Shown: positions 7,679 through 16,851, counted from the stretch's first letter. The stretch: 45,388 bases of DNA from Paracoccaceae bacterium (GCA_028285485.1 JANQPC010000010.1:1-45388); one strand, 5' to 3'. Notes: generated by a model from the sequence alone, not told the origin. Translations and numbers: made by a program.

Positions 7679-9040
7679 CTACTTAACGCCTGGCGTACCG
7701 TCGAACTTCTTCTCAAGCGATGTCCAGCAATCGATATAATCATCCTGCAGCGGCGCCTCTTCGGCGGCAAAGCGCGTGAGGTGCTGGGGAAAGCGGGTCT
7801 CGAACATGAACGACATCGTATTGTCGAGCTTCTCGGGCGCGAGCTCTGCGTTCGAGGCGCCTTCAAAGGCGCCTTTGTCGGGCCCGTGGGGCAGCATCAT
7901 GTTGTGCAGGCTCATCCCGCCCGGCACGAAGCCCTTGGGTTTGGCATCGTAGATCCCGTAGATGTTGCCCATCAGCTCGGACATGATGTTCTTGTGATAC
8001 CAGGGCGGGCGGAAGGTATCTTCCGCCACCATCCAGCGCTCGCGGAACAGCACGAAATCGATGTTCGCCGTGCCCGCCACGCCCGAGGGGGCGGTGAGCA
8101 CCGTAAAGATCGAAGGATCGGGGTGATCGAAGAGGATGGCACCCACTGGGCAATAGGCGCGCAGGTCGTATTTGCAGGGCGCGTAGTTTCCATGCCAGGC
8201 CACCACATCAAGCGGCGAATGCCCGATCTCGGTGCGGTGAAACTGGCCGCACCACTTGACGGTCACGGTCGAGGGCGCATCGCGATCCTCGAAGGCGGCG
8301 ACGGGGGTTTTGAAATCGCGCCGGTTGGCCATGCAGTTGGCCCCGATTGGCCCCCGGCCCGGAAGCTCGAATTTCTGGCCATAGTTTTCGCAGACAAAGC
8401 CGCGTGCGGGCCCCTCGATCACCTCCACCCGGTAGACCAGCCCGCGAGGGATGACCGCGATTTCCTGCGGCTCAAGATCGATCACCCCAAGCTCGGTGGC
8501 AAACCTCAGCCGCCCCTCCTGGGGGACGACGAGAAGTTCGCTATCGGCGGAGAAGAAGTAATCGTCTTCCATCGAGGCGGTGACGAGGTAGATGTGGCTG
8601 GCCATGCCCACTTGGGTGTTCACATCCCCTGCCGTTGTCATCGTGCGCATGCCCGTGAGCCAGGTCAGCGGTGCATCGGAATGGGGCACCGGATCCCAGC
8701 GATATTGGCCGAGAGAGGCCAGATCGGGATCGATATTCGGGGCGGAAGCCCAGTAAGGCAGATCGATCCGCGCAAAACGGTGCGTGTGCTTCACCGAGGG
8801 CCGGATGCGGTAGCACCAGGTGCGTTCGTTCTGATGCGAGGGGGCGGTGAAGGCCGTGCCCGAAAGTTGCTCGCCATAGAGCCCGTAGTTGCATCTCTGC
8901 GGGCTGTTCATGCCCTGGGGCAGGGCGTCCGGCAGTGCCTCGGTTTCGAAATCATTACCGAAGCCCGGCATATAGCCCTCATGCGGGCCTGCGGAGCTGG
9001 CCGCGCGGATCATCTCGCGCGGGGTGGTCTGGCGGTTCAT
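7679..9040 (-). CDS. hmgA: Homogentisate 1,2-dioxygenase
   Basis: Opens the ring of homogentisate to maleylacetoacetate, the central step of tyrosine and phenylalanine breakdown; a non-haem iron enzyme. The 453-residue product has the family's start ([19 protein letters not shown]) and C-terminal cupin core: [25 protein letters not shown] and [12 protein letters not shown] hold the His/Glu iron ligands. Length is as expected. The next steps (isomerase, fumarylacetoacetase) are not in this window. A perfect 8-2-8 palindrome stands 32-49 bases before the ATG, so a dimeric repressor probably controls it. The following four genes lie in the same direction. Confidence 0.97.
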   Translation of the reverse strand: MNRQTTPREMIRAASSAGPHEGYMPGFGNDFETEALPDALPQGMNSPQRCNYGLYGEQLSGTAFTAPSHQNERTWCYRIRPSVKHTHRFARIDLPYWASAPNIDPDLASLGQYRWDPVPHSDAPLTWLTGMRTMTTAGDVNTQVGMASHIYLVTASMEDDYFFSADSELLVVPQEGRLRFATELGVIDLEPQEIAVIPRGLVYRVEVIEGPARGFVCENYGQKFELPGRGPIGANCMANRRDFKTPVAAFEDRDAPSTVTVKWCGQFHRTEIGHSPLDVVAWHGNYAPCKYDLRAYCPVGAILFDHPDPSIFTVLTAPSGVAGTANIDFVLFRERWMVAEDTFRPPWYHKNIMSELMGNIYGIYDAKPKGFVPGGMSLHNMMLPHGPDKGAFEGASNAELAPEKLDNTMSFMFETRFPQHLTRFAAEEAPLQDDYIDCWTSLEKKFDGTPGVK

Positions 9041-9071
9041 AGTGGCCTCCCTGGGGTTGCCCCGGACGATA

Positions 9072-9089
9072 TCGTTGCAAATGCAACGA
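9072..9089. promoter_or_regulatory. Palindromic operator upstream of hmgA
   Basis: TCGTTGCA-AA-TGCAACGA is a perfect inverted repeat with 8-base arms, placed 32 bases before the hmgA start, in a gap of only 58 bases. Size and symmetry fit a MarR-type or similar dimeric repressor. Homogentisate genes are often controlled by such regulators. The regulator gene is not in this window. Confidence 0.6.
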
Positions 9090-9098
9090 CGTCAAGGA

Positions 9099-9569
9099 TT
9101 ACGCCCGGTGGTAGGGGGTTCCGGCCAGGATGCTGACGGCGCGGTAAAGCTGCTCTGTCAGCATCACCCGCGCCAGCATATGTGGCCAGACCATGGGGCC
9201 GAAGGAAAGCCGCGCATCTGCTTCCCGCCGCAGGACGGGATCAAGCCCGTCCGCGCCACCGATAAGGAAAGCCAGATCCCGCGCGCCCTCATCGCGCCAG
9301 CGCGCGATCGCATCGGCCAGTTCCGGGGAAGATTGGGCCTTGCCGCGTTCATCGAGCGCCACGCGCACCGCGCCCTCGGGCGCCGCCCGCGCAAGGAGGG
9401 CGGCTTCCGCAGCGGGCCCGCCGCCCTTGCGATCCTCAACTTCCGCGATGGTCAGCGGGCCAAGCGCCAGAGGCTTGCCCGCGCGATCCACCCGCGCGCG
9501 GTAATCTTCGATCAGCGCCCGTTCAGGCCCCGGTCGCAGCCGCCCGACGGCCGCGATCCAAAGCCGCAT
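9099..9569 (-). CDS. rlmH: 23S rRNA (pseudouridine1915-N3)-methyltransferase
   Basis: RlmH is a SPOUT-fold enzyme that methylates the pseudouridine at 1915 in helix 69 of 23S rRNA within assembled ribosomes. The 156-residue product has the family's MRLWIAAVGRLRPGPE start and the knotted C-terminus with FLIGGADGLDP for S-adenosylmethionine and the end block LTEQLYRAVSILAGTPYHR. The start codon abuts the rsfS stop with no spacer, so the two ribosome-linked genes are translated together, the usual alphaproteobacterial pair. Confidence 0.96.
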   Translation of the reverse strand: MRLWIAAVGRLRPGPERALIEDYRARVDRAGKPLALGPLTIAEVEDRKGGGPAAEAALLARAAPEGAVRVALDERGKAQSSPELADAIARWRDEGARDLAFLIGGADGLDPVLRREADARLSFGPMVWPHMLARVMLTEQLYRAVSILAGTPYHRA

Positions 9570-9938
9570 TCAGCCCTTGGCCGCAGCCGGATCGCCGGCG
9601 CCCAGCCACATCTTTTCAAGCTGGTAGAATTCGCGCACCTCGGGGCGGAACACATGCACCACCACATCGCCGGTATCGATCAGCACCCAGTCGCCCGCAT
9701 CCTTGCCCTCGACCTTTGAGGAAATTCGGAACTCCTGCTTCAGGCGATCGACCAGCTTCTCGGAAATCGCGGCCACCTGGCGCGCGCTGCGGCCAGAACA
9801 GATCACCATGTGATCGGCCATTTCCGATTTGCCGGCGAGGTCGATCACAACCACCTCTTCGGCCTTATCGTCTTCCAGCGATGACAGGATGCAGTCAAGC
9901 AAGGCGCGGCTTGACCTGGGCGCGGGACCGGCAGTCAC
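9570..9938 (-). CDS. rsfS: Ribosome silencing factor
   Basis: RsfS binds protein uL14 of the large subunit and blocks subunit joining when nutrients are short. The 122-residue product shows the family core: LLDCILSSLEDDKAEEVVVIDL, MADHMVICSGRSARQVAAI and GDWVLIDTGDVVVHVF. The start is uncertain. GTG 9938 lacks a good ribosome site. The frame is open upstream (AAAKTAASDRR) to a CTG at 9989 that sits eight bases after AGGAGG, which could be the true start. A competing ATG at 9994 in another frame opens a 19-codon ORF ending over the GTG. Confidence 0.92.
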   Translation of the reverse strand: MTAGPAPRSSRALLDCILSSLEDDKAEEVVVIDLAGKSEMADHMVICSGRSARQVAAISEKLVDRLKQEFRISSKVEGKDAGDWVLIDTGDVVVHVFRPEVREFYQLEKMWLGAGDPAAAKG

Positions 9939-9994
9939 GCGGCGGTCCGATGCAGCCGTCTTCGCGGCTGCGTCTTGAAGCTGAGACAGGACAT
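9935..9994 (-). CDS. Possible 19-codon leader ORF before rsfS
   Basis: ATG 9994 lies two bases after AGGAGGA (9997-10003), which is rather close. The frame MSCLSFKTQPRRRLHRTAA ends in a TGA that overlaps GTG 9938 of rsfS as GTGA. It may couple rsfS translation or be an accident of an rsfS gene that begins at CTG 9989. Confidence 0.2.
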   Translation of the reverse strand: MSCLSFKTQPRRRLHRTAA

Positions 9995-10118
9995 TGTCCT
10001 CCTACGCAACGCGCCGAACGGCCCCGGCGCTGGGCATATCGGAAGGCTAACACCGGATATGTGAAATCTCAATGTCATGGCGCCACAGGCCGGGGTATTG
10101 CGGTTTTTGGGGCGTGTG

Positions 10119-10150
10119 CTCTGCGATTTCGGGCTTTCGCGATCGCAGAG
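10119..10150. repeat. Inverted repeat upstream of the DUF2975 gene
   Basis: CTCTGCGAT (10119-10127) and ATCGCAGAG (10142-10150) form perfect 9-base arms around a 14-base loop. The repeat ends 46 bases before the DUF2975 start, in the divergent gap with rsfS. It could be an operator for the Cro-type regulator encoded downstream, or a hairpin in the leader. Confidence 0.4.
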
Positions 10151-10196
10151 TTTAATGTAAAACAGTAAACAAATATTTCCAAACAGGAAGAATCGC

Positions 10197-10727
10197 ATGT
10201 CTGCCGCCACTCCGATCCGCCGTTGGGCGCCCATGTTCAATGTTCTCTCGATCATCGCGATCGTTGCCATCGTGCTTTCCGTGATCGGAAGCGCGCTGCT
10301 GGGATACCTGCCGCGGGAGATCCGCATCGCAGCGGGAATTGCGCCGGAAGCGGCGCTGCCGGGCGCCGCGCGCACCGCGCTTGTGCTGGTTGGCGCCTTG
10401 CCCGCCATGGCCGCGATCTACGTGCTGGGGCAGATGGGATCGCTCTTCCGCATGTACGCGGCGGGAGAGACGCTTACGCCCGCCGCTGCGCGTGCCATCC
10501 GCCGGATCGGCATGGGGCTTCTGGCGATGGCGGCGCTGGGCTTTGTGACGCGCCCCCTGCAGATCCTGCTCGCAAGCCTCGGCAACCCGCCCGGCGAGCG
10601 CGTTCTGGCCATCGGGTTCGATACCTACGACCTTGGGCTCATCCTGGCCGGGGGCCTTCTTCTAACCATCGGCTGGGCGATGGGCGATGCGGTGCGCGCC
10701 GCGCGCGAGAATGCGGAGTTCATCTGA
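10197..10727 (+). CDS. DUF2975 membrane protein
   Basis: A 176-residue integral membrane protein with four hydrophobic segments (about 14-36, 62-80, 103-122 and 145-163) and short loops, matching the DUF2975 pattern. The family has no known reaction. Members are usually paired with a tiny Cro-type regulator, as here, where the stop and the next start overlap as TGATG. ATG 10197 follows AGGAAGA at good spacing. The pair may act as a membrane-linked sensing or regulatory unit; that is inference. Confidence 0.8.
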   Translation: MSAATPIRRWAPMFNVLSIIAIVAIVLSVIGSALLGYLPREIRIAAGIAPEAALPGAARTALVLVGALPAMAAIYVLGQMGSLFRMYAAGETLTPAAARAIRRIGMGLLAMAALGFVTRPLQILLASLGNPPGERVLAIGFDTYDLGLILAGGLLLTIGWAMGDAVRAARENAEFI

Positions 10728-10936
10728 TGGAAATCGTGGTGCGGCTCGATGTGATGCTGGCCCGCCGGAAGATGAAATCGCGGGAACTCGCGGGCCATGT
10801 GGGCATCACCGAACAGAATATCAGCCTGCTGAAATCGGGCCGCGTGCGGGGCATTCGGTTCGAAACCCTTGCGCGGATCTGCGAGGTGCTCGAATGCCAG
10901 CCCGGCGACCTGCTCGAAGCGGTGCCGAAGCCTTAG
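10727..10936 (+). CDS. Cro/CI-type HTH regulator
   Basis: A 69-residue protein that is almost entirely a helix-turn-helix: LDVMLARRKMKSRELAGHVGITEQNISLLKSGRVRGIRFETLARICEVLECQPGDLLE as read, resembling YozG-like regulators. No sensor part is present. It overlaps the DUF2975 gene at TGATG, so the two are made together, and it probably regulates its own operon. Its stop codon overlaps that of the convergent tamB (10933-10936). Confidence 0.88.
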   Translation: MEIVVRLDVMLARRKMKSRELAGHVGITEQNISLLKSGRVRGIRFETLARICEVLECQPGDLLEAVPKP

Positions 10937-13900
10937 TAATCGCGTTCGAAAAACACGCCGATCCCGGTTTCGCCCTCGCTATCCACCGATCCTTTCACGG
11001 TGACAGAGGGGCTGATATCGAGATTGAGGTTCACCTCCGATCCGCCCTGACTGTCCACCGTAACATCGGTATAGACGTTATCGGAAAGGTAGCGCCCGGC
11101 GCGAAGCGCGGTGCCGCCCGACTCGTCGGTCGTGACATCAAGGTCATCGAGCCCGAAGTTCTGCCGCAGCCGGCCCACGATGCCTTCCCCGCCCTGGCCC
11201 GCCAGCGTGGCCACCGCGGCTGCAAGCTGGGCGGCCTGAAGGGGCGAAAGCGTCTCTATTCCGCGGCCAAAGAGCAAGCGGGCCAGAACCTCATCCTCCG
11301 GCAGTTCGGGTTCGGACAGAAACAGGATCTCGGGCGCGGAGGCCGGACCTTGGAGGATGATGAACACCAATACCTCGCCGGTATCGGCTTCGGCCACCAG
11401 CCGCAGGAAAGGATCGAACTCGCCCTGCAGCGTGGCCTGCCCCTCTGTCAGCACAAGCCGCTGGCCCAGGATATCGAGCCGCCCGCGGATCAGTTCGAAC
11501 TGCCCTTCGGGTACGATTTCGGCGGTTGTGCCCTGCAAGGTAAGCGCGCCGCCAAGCTCGGCATCAAGGCCGCGGCCGCGCACGAAAACCCGGTTCGGCG
11601 CGCTGATCGTCAGGTCGATCGGAAAGGCCGCGCCACCCCCGCCATCGCCCGATCCCTCGCCCAGAAGCCCCGCGCGTGCCCGGGTCTCGCGCACCGCAGC
11701 GGGCTCGTTCACATGGGCAATATCGGGGATTGCGGTGATCCCGCCCACACGGCCCGAGGGGATGCGCAGAAGCGTTTCGCCAAGTGCCAGCGCGCCGCCG
11801 ATCCGCGCGCCGCCTGCAAGCGGGCCGGCAATCTCAACCGTGCCGCCCAACGAAGTTTCATATAGCTCCGGATCTCTCAGGCCAAGCGATTGAATGGCAA
11901 CGGTAATATCGGCATCGAAGGGCGCGCTCAGCTGCAGGGGGCCGGAAACGCGAATCGCCCCGCCGCGCGCGCCCAGGCCCGAAACGGCGATCTGCGCGGC
12001 CCCGCCGCTAAGCTGCACGGTTGCATCGATCCCCTCGATCACCAGCCCGGCCACGGCGGCTGAGGCGCGCGCCCCGCTGGCCTGCACGGTGCCGGACAGC
12101 GCCGCAACGCCCGGTGCCCCGTTCAGCGCCAGATTATAGGTGGCGGTGCCGCTCAGCGTGCGGGGCGCGATGAAGCGGTTGGCCACCGCCAGCGGCGCAT
12201 TGCCCCGGATCGCGGCATCGAGTTGCGAGAAATCCGCCGCCGCCGTGCCTTCAATGGTGGCCGATGTGCGGGCGGGGCCGATCGCATCGAGATCATATCG
12301 CCAGCCGCCACCCTCGGTATTGCCGAGGATGCCTTCGATCTCAGCTGCGCCCGAGAGGCCCGCAAGATAGGGCGCCACATCGGTGAGCCGCACCTCAACG
12401 CTCAGATCCTCATCAGGCGGGCCCAGCGCGCCATCCGCGAAGAGCGAAATCTGCCGGTTCTGCACCGAAACAGTCTCTAACCCAAGCCGATTGCCAGATC
12501 GGCGCAGCACACCGCTGGCCACGCTGCGCCCGGCCAGAAGCCTGTCGGCATCCGCCTGGCCGATGGCGAGGCCCTGCGCTTCCGTCACAAAGATCAGCTC
12601 AAGTTCGGAGAGATCGGTAACAACGCGCCCCTCAGCGGCGGCCTCAAACGCGCCGGAGAGCGGGCGCCCGGCGCGCTCGGACAGCACCGAAAGCCGTGCG
12701 GCGGTTGCGGAAAAGGCGCCGCTGGCCACTGCGGGCCCGTCGCCCGTTTCCACCGTGCCATCGAAGGCAGCGGTAAGATCGGGCGTATCGAGATCGGTCT
12801 CCACCGCCCAGACGGCTGCGTCTTGCGTGGCCTCCAGACGTAGGTTCAGCGGGCCGGGAAAGCCCTCGGAGATTACCGAGGTGTCGATCAGCTCAGCCAC
12901 CGCTGAAATCCGGCTTGCCCCGGTGGCGAGAGCCGCGTTGGCATCGAGAACCAGCGAGGGCCCGCGCAGGATCGCCCGTTCGACAAACGTGCCCTCTTCG
13001 CTGCGCCGCGCCACCGTGATCAGGCTCGCGCGGCCCGCCAGAAGCCGGTCCACCTCGGCAATCCCCACGGTGGCATCGGTGAGCGAGGCGCCCACCGTGG
13101 CTTCGAAGGTGCCGGCAAGCGGCATCAGCTCTGCCTGCACCCGCGCGTTCGCGGCACCGCTCAATTCGCGGTTCGCAAGCCCCGAGAACACGGCGAGATC
13201 CCGCGCGGCAACGCGAAGATCGGCCGTGACATCGGCGTCGCCCTCGACAGCTTCCACGCTTACCGCGCCCTCCAGCGCGTAGGTTTCGCCTGCAAGCACA
13301 AGCTCGGTCACATCAAGTGGCCCGCCATCGCGCCAGGCCAGCCGGGCGCTGCCTTCCACGGTTTCGCCCAAAGCCGCCTCGGCATCGGGGTTGCCGAGAT
13401 CAAGCGCGGTGGCGGTAAAGCCCACGCCGCCGGAAAACGCCACCGGCGGCTCTGCCGTCAGAAGCCCATCTGCCGTAAGCGCCACGCGATCGGCTGAAAG
13501 CCCGGGGCGATCGAGCCCTTCGATTTCTGCCGATAGCTGCCACGCCTCGCTCTGGCTCGCATCGAAGGCAACGGTTAGCCCCACGCGCCCCACCTCGGTG
13601 CGTGTGCCCGACAGCGGCAGAAGCACCGGCGCGCCATCGGCGGCGGCGATCACGCCTTCGATGGCCACACGCTCTGGCAACCCGCCCGGCGCGAGCGCAA
13701 GCGCGCCGGTCAGATTCAGCGCCGCCGCCGAAAGCGCCATCTCATCGATCTGCAGCCCGCCAGCTTCATCCTGAGCGCCCGACACCCTCAGCGCTGTGTC
13801 CGGCCCGAAAAACGCCCGGTAATCGGGGGCGAGGAGGGGGGCGATATCGCCGCTCACATCTGCGGTGAAGGCGCGCGACTGGTCATCCGAGCCCTGAAGC

Positions 13901-14652
13901 GTGAACGCGCCCGCAAGCCGTTCCTGGCCATCGGTGGCCAGCGTCAGGTCGGCACCGAAATCATCAAGCGTTCCGGTGCCCTCAACCGCGAGGCGCACGG
14001 AAGGGCGGCCCGGCACGCCGAGGAGGTTGGCCGCAATTCCGCCGGCCGCCTCATCGAGCGCGATGGTGATCGCAAGGGTCTCGGTGGCATTGGCAAAACC
14101 GCCGGCCAGCGCGAAGCTGCCGCGCTGGCCGTCAATCCGTTCGGCTGTGATATCTGCGCTGCCTTCGCCACCCTCAAGGCCGATGGTGCCCGCCAGCGAA
14201 AGCTCCGCCTCCTCACCAAAAAGAGCCTCGCCCAGCACGATACGGCCTGCCTCCAGCGCATCGATGCGGATCGATACCGGCAGGTCGGGCAGCGAAAAAC
14301 CAGAGGCTTCGGGGGAGGGCGCATTGCGGGAAGCGCCCGGCAATCGTTCCACCACGATCTCGCCCGCCGTGAGCGCGTTGACTTCGACACGTCCGCGCAG
14401 AAGCGCCGCGCGCCGCCAATCGAGCACTGCATTGCGAAGGGTGAGCCAGACGCCCTCGTCATCCGCCACGGTCAGCTGGCTGAGCGTGGCCTGGCTTGAA
14501 AGCGCACCGCGAAATCCGGTGATCTCCACCACGCGGCCCTCGGCGGAGAGCTGTTCTTCCAGTGTACGCTCCAGAAAGCCCGGGCGTTCGTCTTGCGCAA
14601 GCGCCCCGGGCGCCAGCAGACACAGGGCGCATATGGCACTAATCCGCCTCAA
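10933..14652 (-). CDS. tamB: Translocation and assembly module protein TamB
   Basis: A 1239-residue inner-membrane-anchored, periplasm-spanning protein of the AsmA/TamB group, which bridges to TamA and helps insert outer-membrane proteins or carry phospholipids. It starts with a signal-anchor (ISAICALCLLAPGALA), continues as long beta-rich repeats, and ends with the DUF490 domain: the segments DILGQRLVLTEGQATLQGEF, ILFLSEPELPEDEVLARLLFGR and the final FFERDY are typical. The start is TTG 14652, overlapping the tamA stop as TTGA. Length is normal. It ends convergent to the Cro-type regulator. Confidence 0.93.
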   Translation of the reverse strand: MRRISAICALCLLAPGALAQDERPGFLERTLEEQLSAEGRVVEITGFRGALSSQATLSQLTVADDEGVWLTLRNAVLDWRRAALLRGRVEVNALTAGEIVVERLPGASRNAPSPEASGFSLPDLPVSIRIDALEAGRIVLGEALFGEEAELSLAGTIGLEGGEGSADITAERIDGQRGSFALAGGFANATETLAITIALDEAAGGIAANLLGVPGRPSVRLAVEGTGTLDDFGADLTLATDGQERLAGAFTLQGSDDQSRAFTADVSGDIAPLLAPDYRAFFGPDTALRVSGAQDEAGGLQIDEMALSAAALNLTGALALAPGGLPERVAIEGVIAAADGAPVLLPLSGTRTEVGRVGLTVAFDASQSEAWQLSAEIEGLDRPGLSADRVALTADGLLTAEPPVAFSGGVGFTATALDLGNPDAEAALGETVEGSARLAWRDGGPLDVTELVLAGETYALEGAVSVEAVEGDADVTADLRVAARDLAVFSGLANRELSGAANARVQAELMPLAGTFEATVGASLTDATVGIAEVDRLLAGRASLITVARRSEEGTFVERAILRGPSLVLDANAALATGASRISAVAELIDTSVISEGFPGPLNLRLEATQDAAVWAVETDLDTPDLTAAFDGTVETGDGPAVASGAFSATAARLSVLSERAGRPLSGAFEAAAEGRVVTDLSELELIFVTEAQGLAIGQADADRLLAGRSVASGVLRRSGNRLGLETVSVQNRQISLFADGALGPPDEDLSVEVRLTDVAPYLAGLSGAAEIEGILGNTEGGGWRYDLDAIGPARTSATIEGTAAADFSQLDAAIRGNAPLAVANRFIAPRTLSGTATYNLALNGAPGVAALSGTVQASGARASAAVAGLVIEGIDATVQLSGGAAQIAVSGLGARGGAIRVSGPLQLSAPFDADITVAIQSLGLRDPELYETSLGGTVEIAGPLAGGARIGGALALGETLLRIPSGRVGGITAIPDIAHVNEPAAVRETRARAGLLGEGSGDGGGGAAFPIDLTISAPNRVFVRGRGLDAELGGALTLQGTTAEIVPEGQFELIRGRLDILGQRLVLTEGQATLQGEFDPFLRLVAEADTGEVLVFIILQGPASAPEILFLSEPELPEDEVLARLLFGRGIETLSPLQAAQLAAAVATLAGQGGEGIVGRLRQNFGLDDLDVTTDESGGTALRAGRYLSDNVYTDVTVDSQGGSEVNLNLDISPSVTVKGSVDSEGETGIGVFFERDY

Positions 14653-16442
14653 AACGCCTGCCCGATCCCGACATAGAGGTGAAAATCCGATCCCCCCGGC
14701 GTGCCTTCCACCGGCACGCCGACATCCAGCCGGATCGGCCCGATGCCGGTATCAAAACGCAGGCCCAGCCCTGCGCCCGAATGGCTTTCGCCATCGCCAC
14801 CCGGCAGGCTATTGCGCCCCACCATGCCCCAATCGAAGAAGCCGACGAGAGAGAAGGGATCGCGCACCAGCGCGCGCAGCTCCAGCGAGGCGCCGAGAAA
14901 GCTGCGCCCGCCGCTTTCCACCCCGCCGCCCAGATCGATGTCGAGCGCCTGGTAATCCTGCCCCCGCACCGTGCCGCCGCCGCCCGAATAGAAGCGTTGA
15001 TCATTCGGAAGCCCGGTGATCGAGGCGCCGATGATCGATCCCAGTTGCAAGCGGCCGGCCAGCACGTAGCGGTTGTTCGGCCCGAAATCCTCGTAAGCGC
15101 GCAGATCCGCGGTGATCCGTGTGCCGCTTTCCGATCCGCCAACGCCGAGAAACGGCGCCACCTCGGCCTCCAGATACTGGCCGTCATTCGTGTTAAGCGG
15201 GTTTTCCCGCCGATCCAGCGTGGCCGCGAGGGGGAAGAAAAGCTGCTGATATGTCTCTGTTCCGCTGGCATCGGTCACTTCGGAGAGATCGAAGCGAATG
15301 CCCACGCTGGCGGGCACATCATCAGTGATGTTGCGCGAAAGCTCGGCGCCGATGGAAAACGAGGTGGATTCGAAATCCGGTTCTTCAAACACCTCGATAT
15401 CGGAGAAAAGCGTAAGCGTGGTATCGGCGCGGAGCGTGGCGGGGCGGCTGAAGCGGGCGCCCAGACTATAGTCTATCCCGCCCGTATCGCCGCCGATCCC
15501 GGCGATTTCGGCGTCAAGCCGCAAGCGTTCCGCCCCGCCCATGATGTTGCGGTGCAGCCAGAAGCCCGAAAGGGTGAGCCCGTCAGTAGTTCCAAGCTCG
15601 GCGCCAAAGCCGAAGCGGCGGGGCGTTTGCTCGGCAACAGTCATGGTGAAATCGAGCGTTCCATCGGGGTTCGGAATCTCGGCCTCGCTCAGCGTAACGC
15701 TGCGAAAGGCGCCGGTATCGCGCACCCGGCGCGCCACAAGCGCGGCCTCATCTGGATTAAAGGTGAAGCCGGTGGGCAGCCCGGCGATCCGTTCGATGGC
15801 CTCCGTGCGGACGGTCTGGTTGCCCTGCACGGTGAGATCGCCGAAGCGCAGGATCGGGCCCGGGGCGATCGCCACCTCTGCCGAAAGCGTGCGGCGCCTA
15901 TGATCGGCGGTGATCGATTGGCCGGCAACCTCCGCCTTGGCGCGGCCCGCGCCGCGCCAGCCTTCAACCGCCGCTTCCGCGGCATCGCGGATCAGGCCGG
16001 TTTCCGCCACCCCGCCACGGCGAAAGCCCTCCGGCAGTTCGGTGCCCTCCGCGAGCGGGGCAACTTCGGCGCGGGAAAAGCGGTAGGCGGGCCCGGGCGC
16101 CACGCGGATCGTGATCGCCCCGATCCGGGCGGGCGCGTCAAACGGCGCGATTTCTGCCGCCTCGCGGCCATCGATGGCGATGTTGATCGTGCCGCCGAAA
16201 TGGCCCTCGGCATAAAGCGCGCCCAGGATCCGCGCGTAATCGGCCCGCGCCGCGGCCAGAAGATCGCCGCTATCGGTTACCCCCTCTGCGCGCGCCGCGG
16301 CCAGGGCAGAGGCGCCGCGCAGCCGCTCGCCCAGATCCGCGCCCCCGCCGGCCAGGCGAAAGGTTACCTCCTGCGCCGCGCCGGGGCCCGCAAGCGCCGC
16401 GAGCGCCATGGCGCAGAGCGCTACCGGGCGCGGCCTTCGCAC
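14649..16442 (-). CDS. tamA: Outer-membrane assembly protein TamA (Omp85 family)
   Basis: A 597-residue protein with a signal peptide (VALCAMALAALAGPGAAQ), POTRA domains (roughly 20-260) and a C-terminal 16-strand Omp85 barrel that ends in GIGQAF. FYSGGGGTVRGQDYQ is the conserved loop-6 VRGY/F-type region. TamA works with TamB, whose gene follows with a TTGA overlap. I chose GTG 16442 because it places the signal peptide at the N-terminus; the frame stays open to 16571 (TTG; ATG at 16562), but that part is Arg/Gly-rich and not signal-like. Confidence 0.92.
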   Translation of the reverse strand: MRRPRPVALCAMALAALAGPGAAQEVTFRLAGGGADLGERLRGASALAAARAEGVTDSGDLLAAARADYARILGALYAEGHFGGTINIAIDGREAAEIAPFDAPARIGAITIRVAPGPAYRFSRAEVAPLAEGTELPEGFRRGGVAETGLIRDAAEAAVEGWRGAGRAKAEVAGQSITADHRRRTLSAEVAIAPGPILRFGDLTVQGNQTVRTEAIERIAGLPTGFTFNPDEAALVARRVRDTGAFRSVTLSEAEIPNPDGTLDFTMTVAEQTPRRFGFGAELGTTDGLTLSGFWLHRNIMGGAERLRLDAEIAGIGGDTGGIDYSLGARFSRPATLRADTTLTLFSDIEVFEEPDFESTSFSIGAELSRNITDDVPASVGIRFDLSEVTDASGTETYQQLFFPLAATLDRRENPLNTNDGQYLEAEVAPFLGVGGSESGTRITADLRAYEDFGPNNRYVLAGRLQLGSIIGASITGLPNDQRFYSGGGGTVRGQDYQALDIDLGGGVESGGRSFLGASLELRALVRDPFSLVGFFDWGMVGRNSLPGGDGESHSGAGLGLRFDTGIGPIRLDVGVPVEGTPGGSDFHLYVGIGQAF

Positions 16443-16710
16443 ATTCGCAGGGTTGCGAGCTATCAATCTGTGCCCCTGTTGCTGGCCCGTCTCACGCGCG
16501 CCCGTTCCGCATGCCGCCAGGCCCCCTTGCGTTCCCCTACCGGAACGGGATCGGGATGCCATGTTCGGCAAAGCTATCCAATAGCGCGAAGAACACGTTT
16601 CCGCGCCCGTCGCGCCGCCCCCGCCTTGGCGCCAGCTTGCACGGGGCGCCCGCGCCCCTCAACCCTCATCCGCGCTTGCCCCGGCGCATCGGCGGCGTTA
16701 GGGAAGGGGC

Positions 16711-16797
16711 ATGGTTCAGGTCTTTGATATCTGCGATCGCGCGCGTCTGCCCTGGCGGTTTTTCGGCGCGACCCGGAGCGTGCTTGCGCGCCTATGA
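16711..16797 (+). CDS. 28-codon leader ORF upstream of leuC
   Basis: ATG 16711 follows AGGGAAGGGGC at suitable spacing and opens MVQVFDICDRARLPWRFF, 28 codons in all, ending in the loop of a hairpin (16786-16803). leuC starts 54 bases later. Position and size recall leader peptides of amino-acid operons, but there is no run of leucine codons, so classic leucine attenuation is not supported. It may be a tiny protein or chance. Confidence 0.35.
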   Translation: MVQVFDICDRARLPWRFFGATRSVLARL

Positions 16798-16808
16798 GCG
16801 CGCCTTTT
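16786..16808 (+). terminator. Possible attenuator hairpin before leuC
   Basis: GCGCGC (16786-16791), loop CTATGA, GCGCGC (16798-16803), then CTTTT. The stem is short but all GC, and the stop codon of the 28-codon ORF lies in its loop. Ribosome occupancy of the ORF would disrupt it. The U-run is short, so activity is uncertain. Confidence 0.35.
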
Positions 16809-16851
16809 CCGCACGCCTGACCAATCCAGTTTTACTTTGAGGGAGGAACCG

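Noticed and set aside
10687-11865. Long plus-strand frame opposite tamB
   Set aside because: Arg/Gly/Pro-rich shadow of tamB; several such frames lie opposite tamA, leuB, gyrB and recQ and were left out.
16571-16840. Protein genes in the gap between tamA and leuC
   Set aside because: Longer frames are Arg/Pro-rich and not protein-like; only the 28-codon ORF has a ribosome site.
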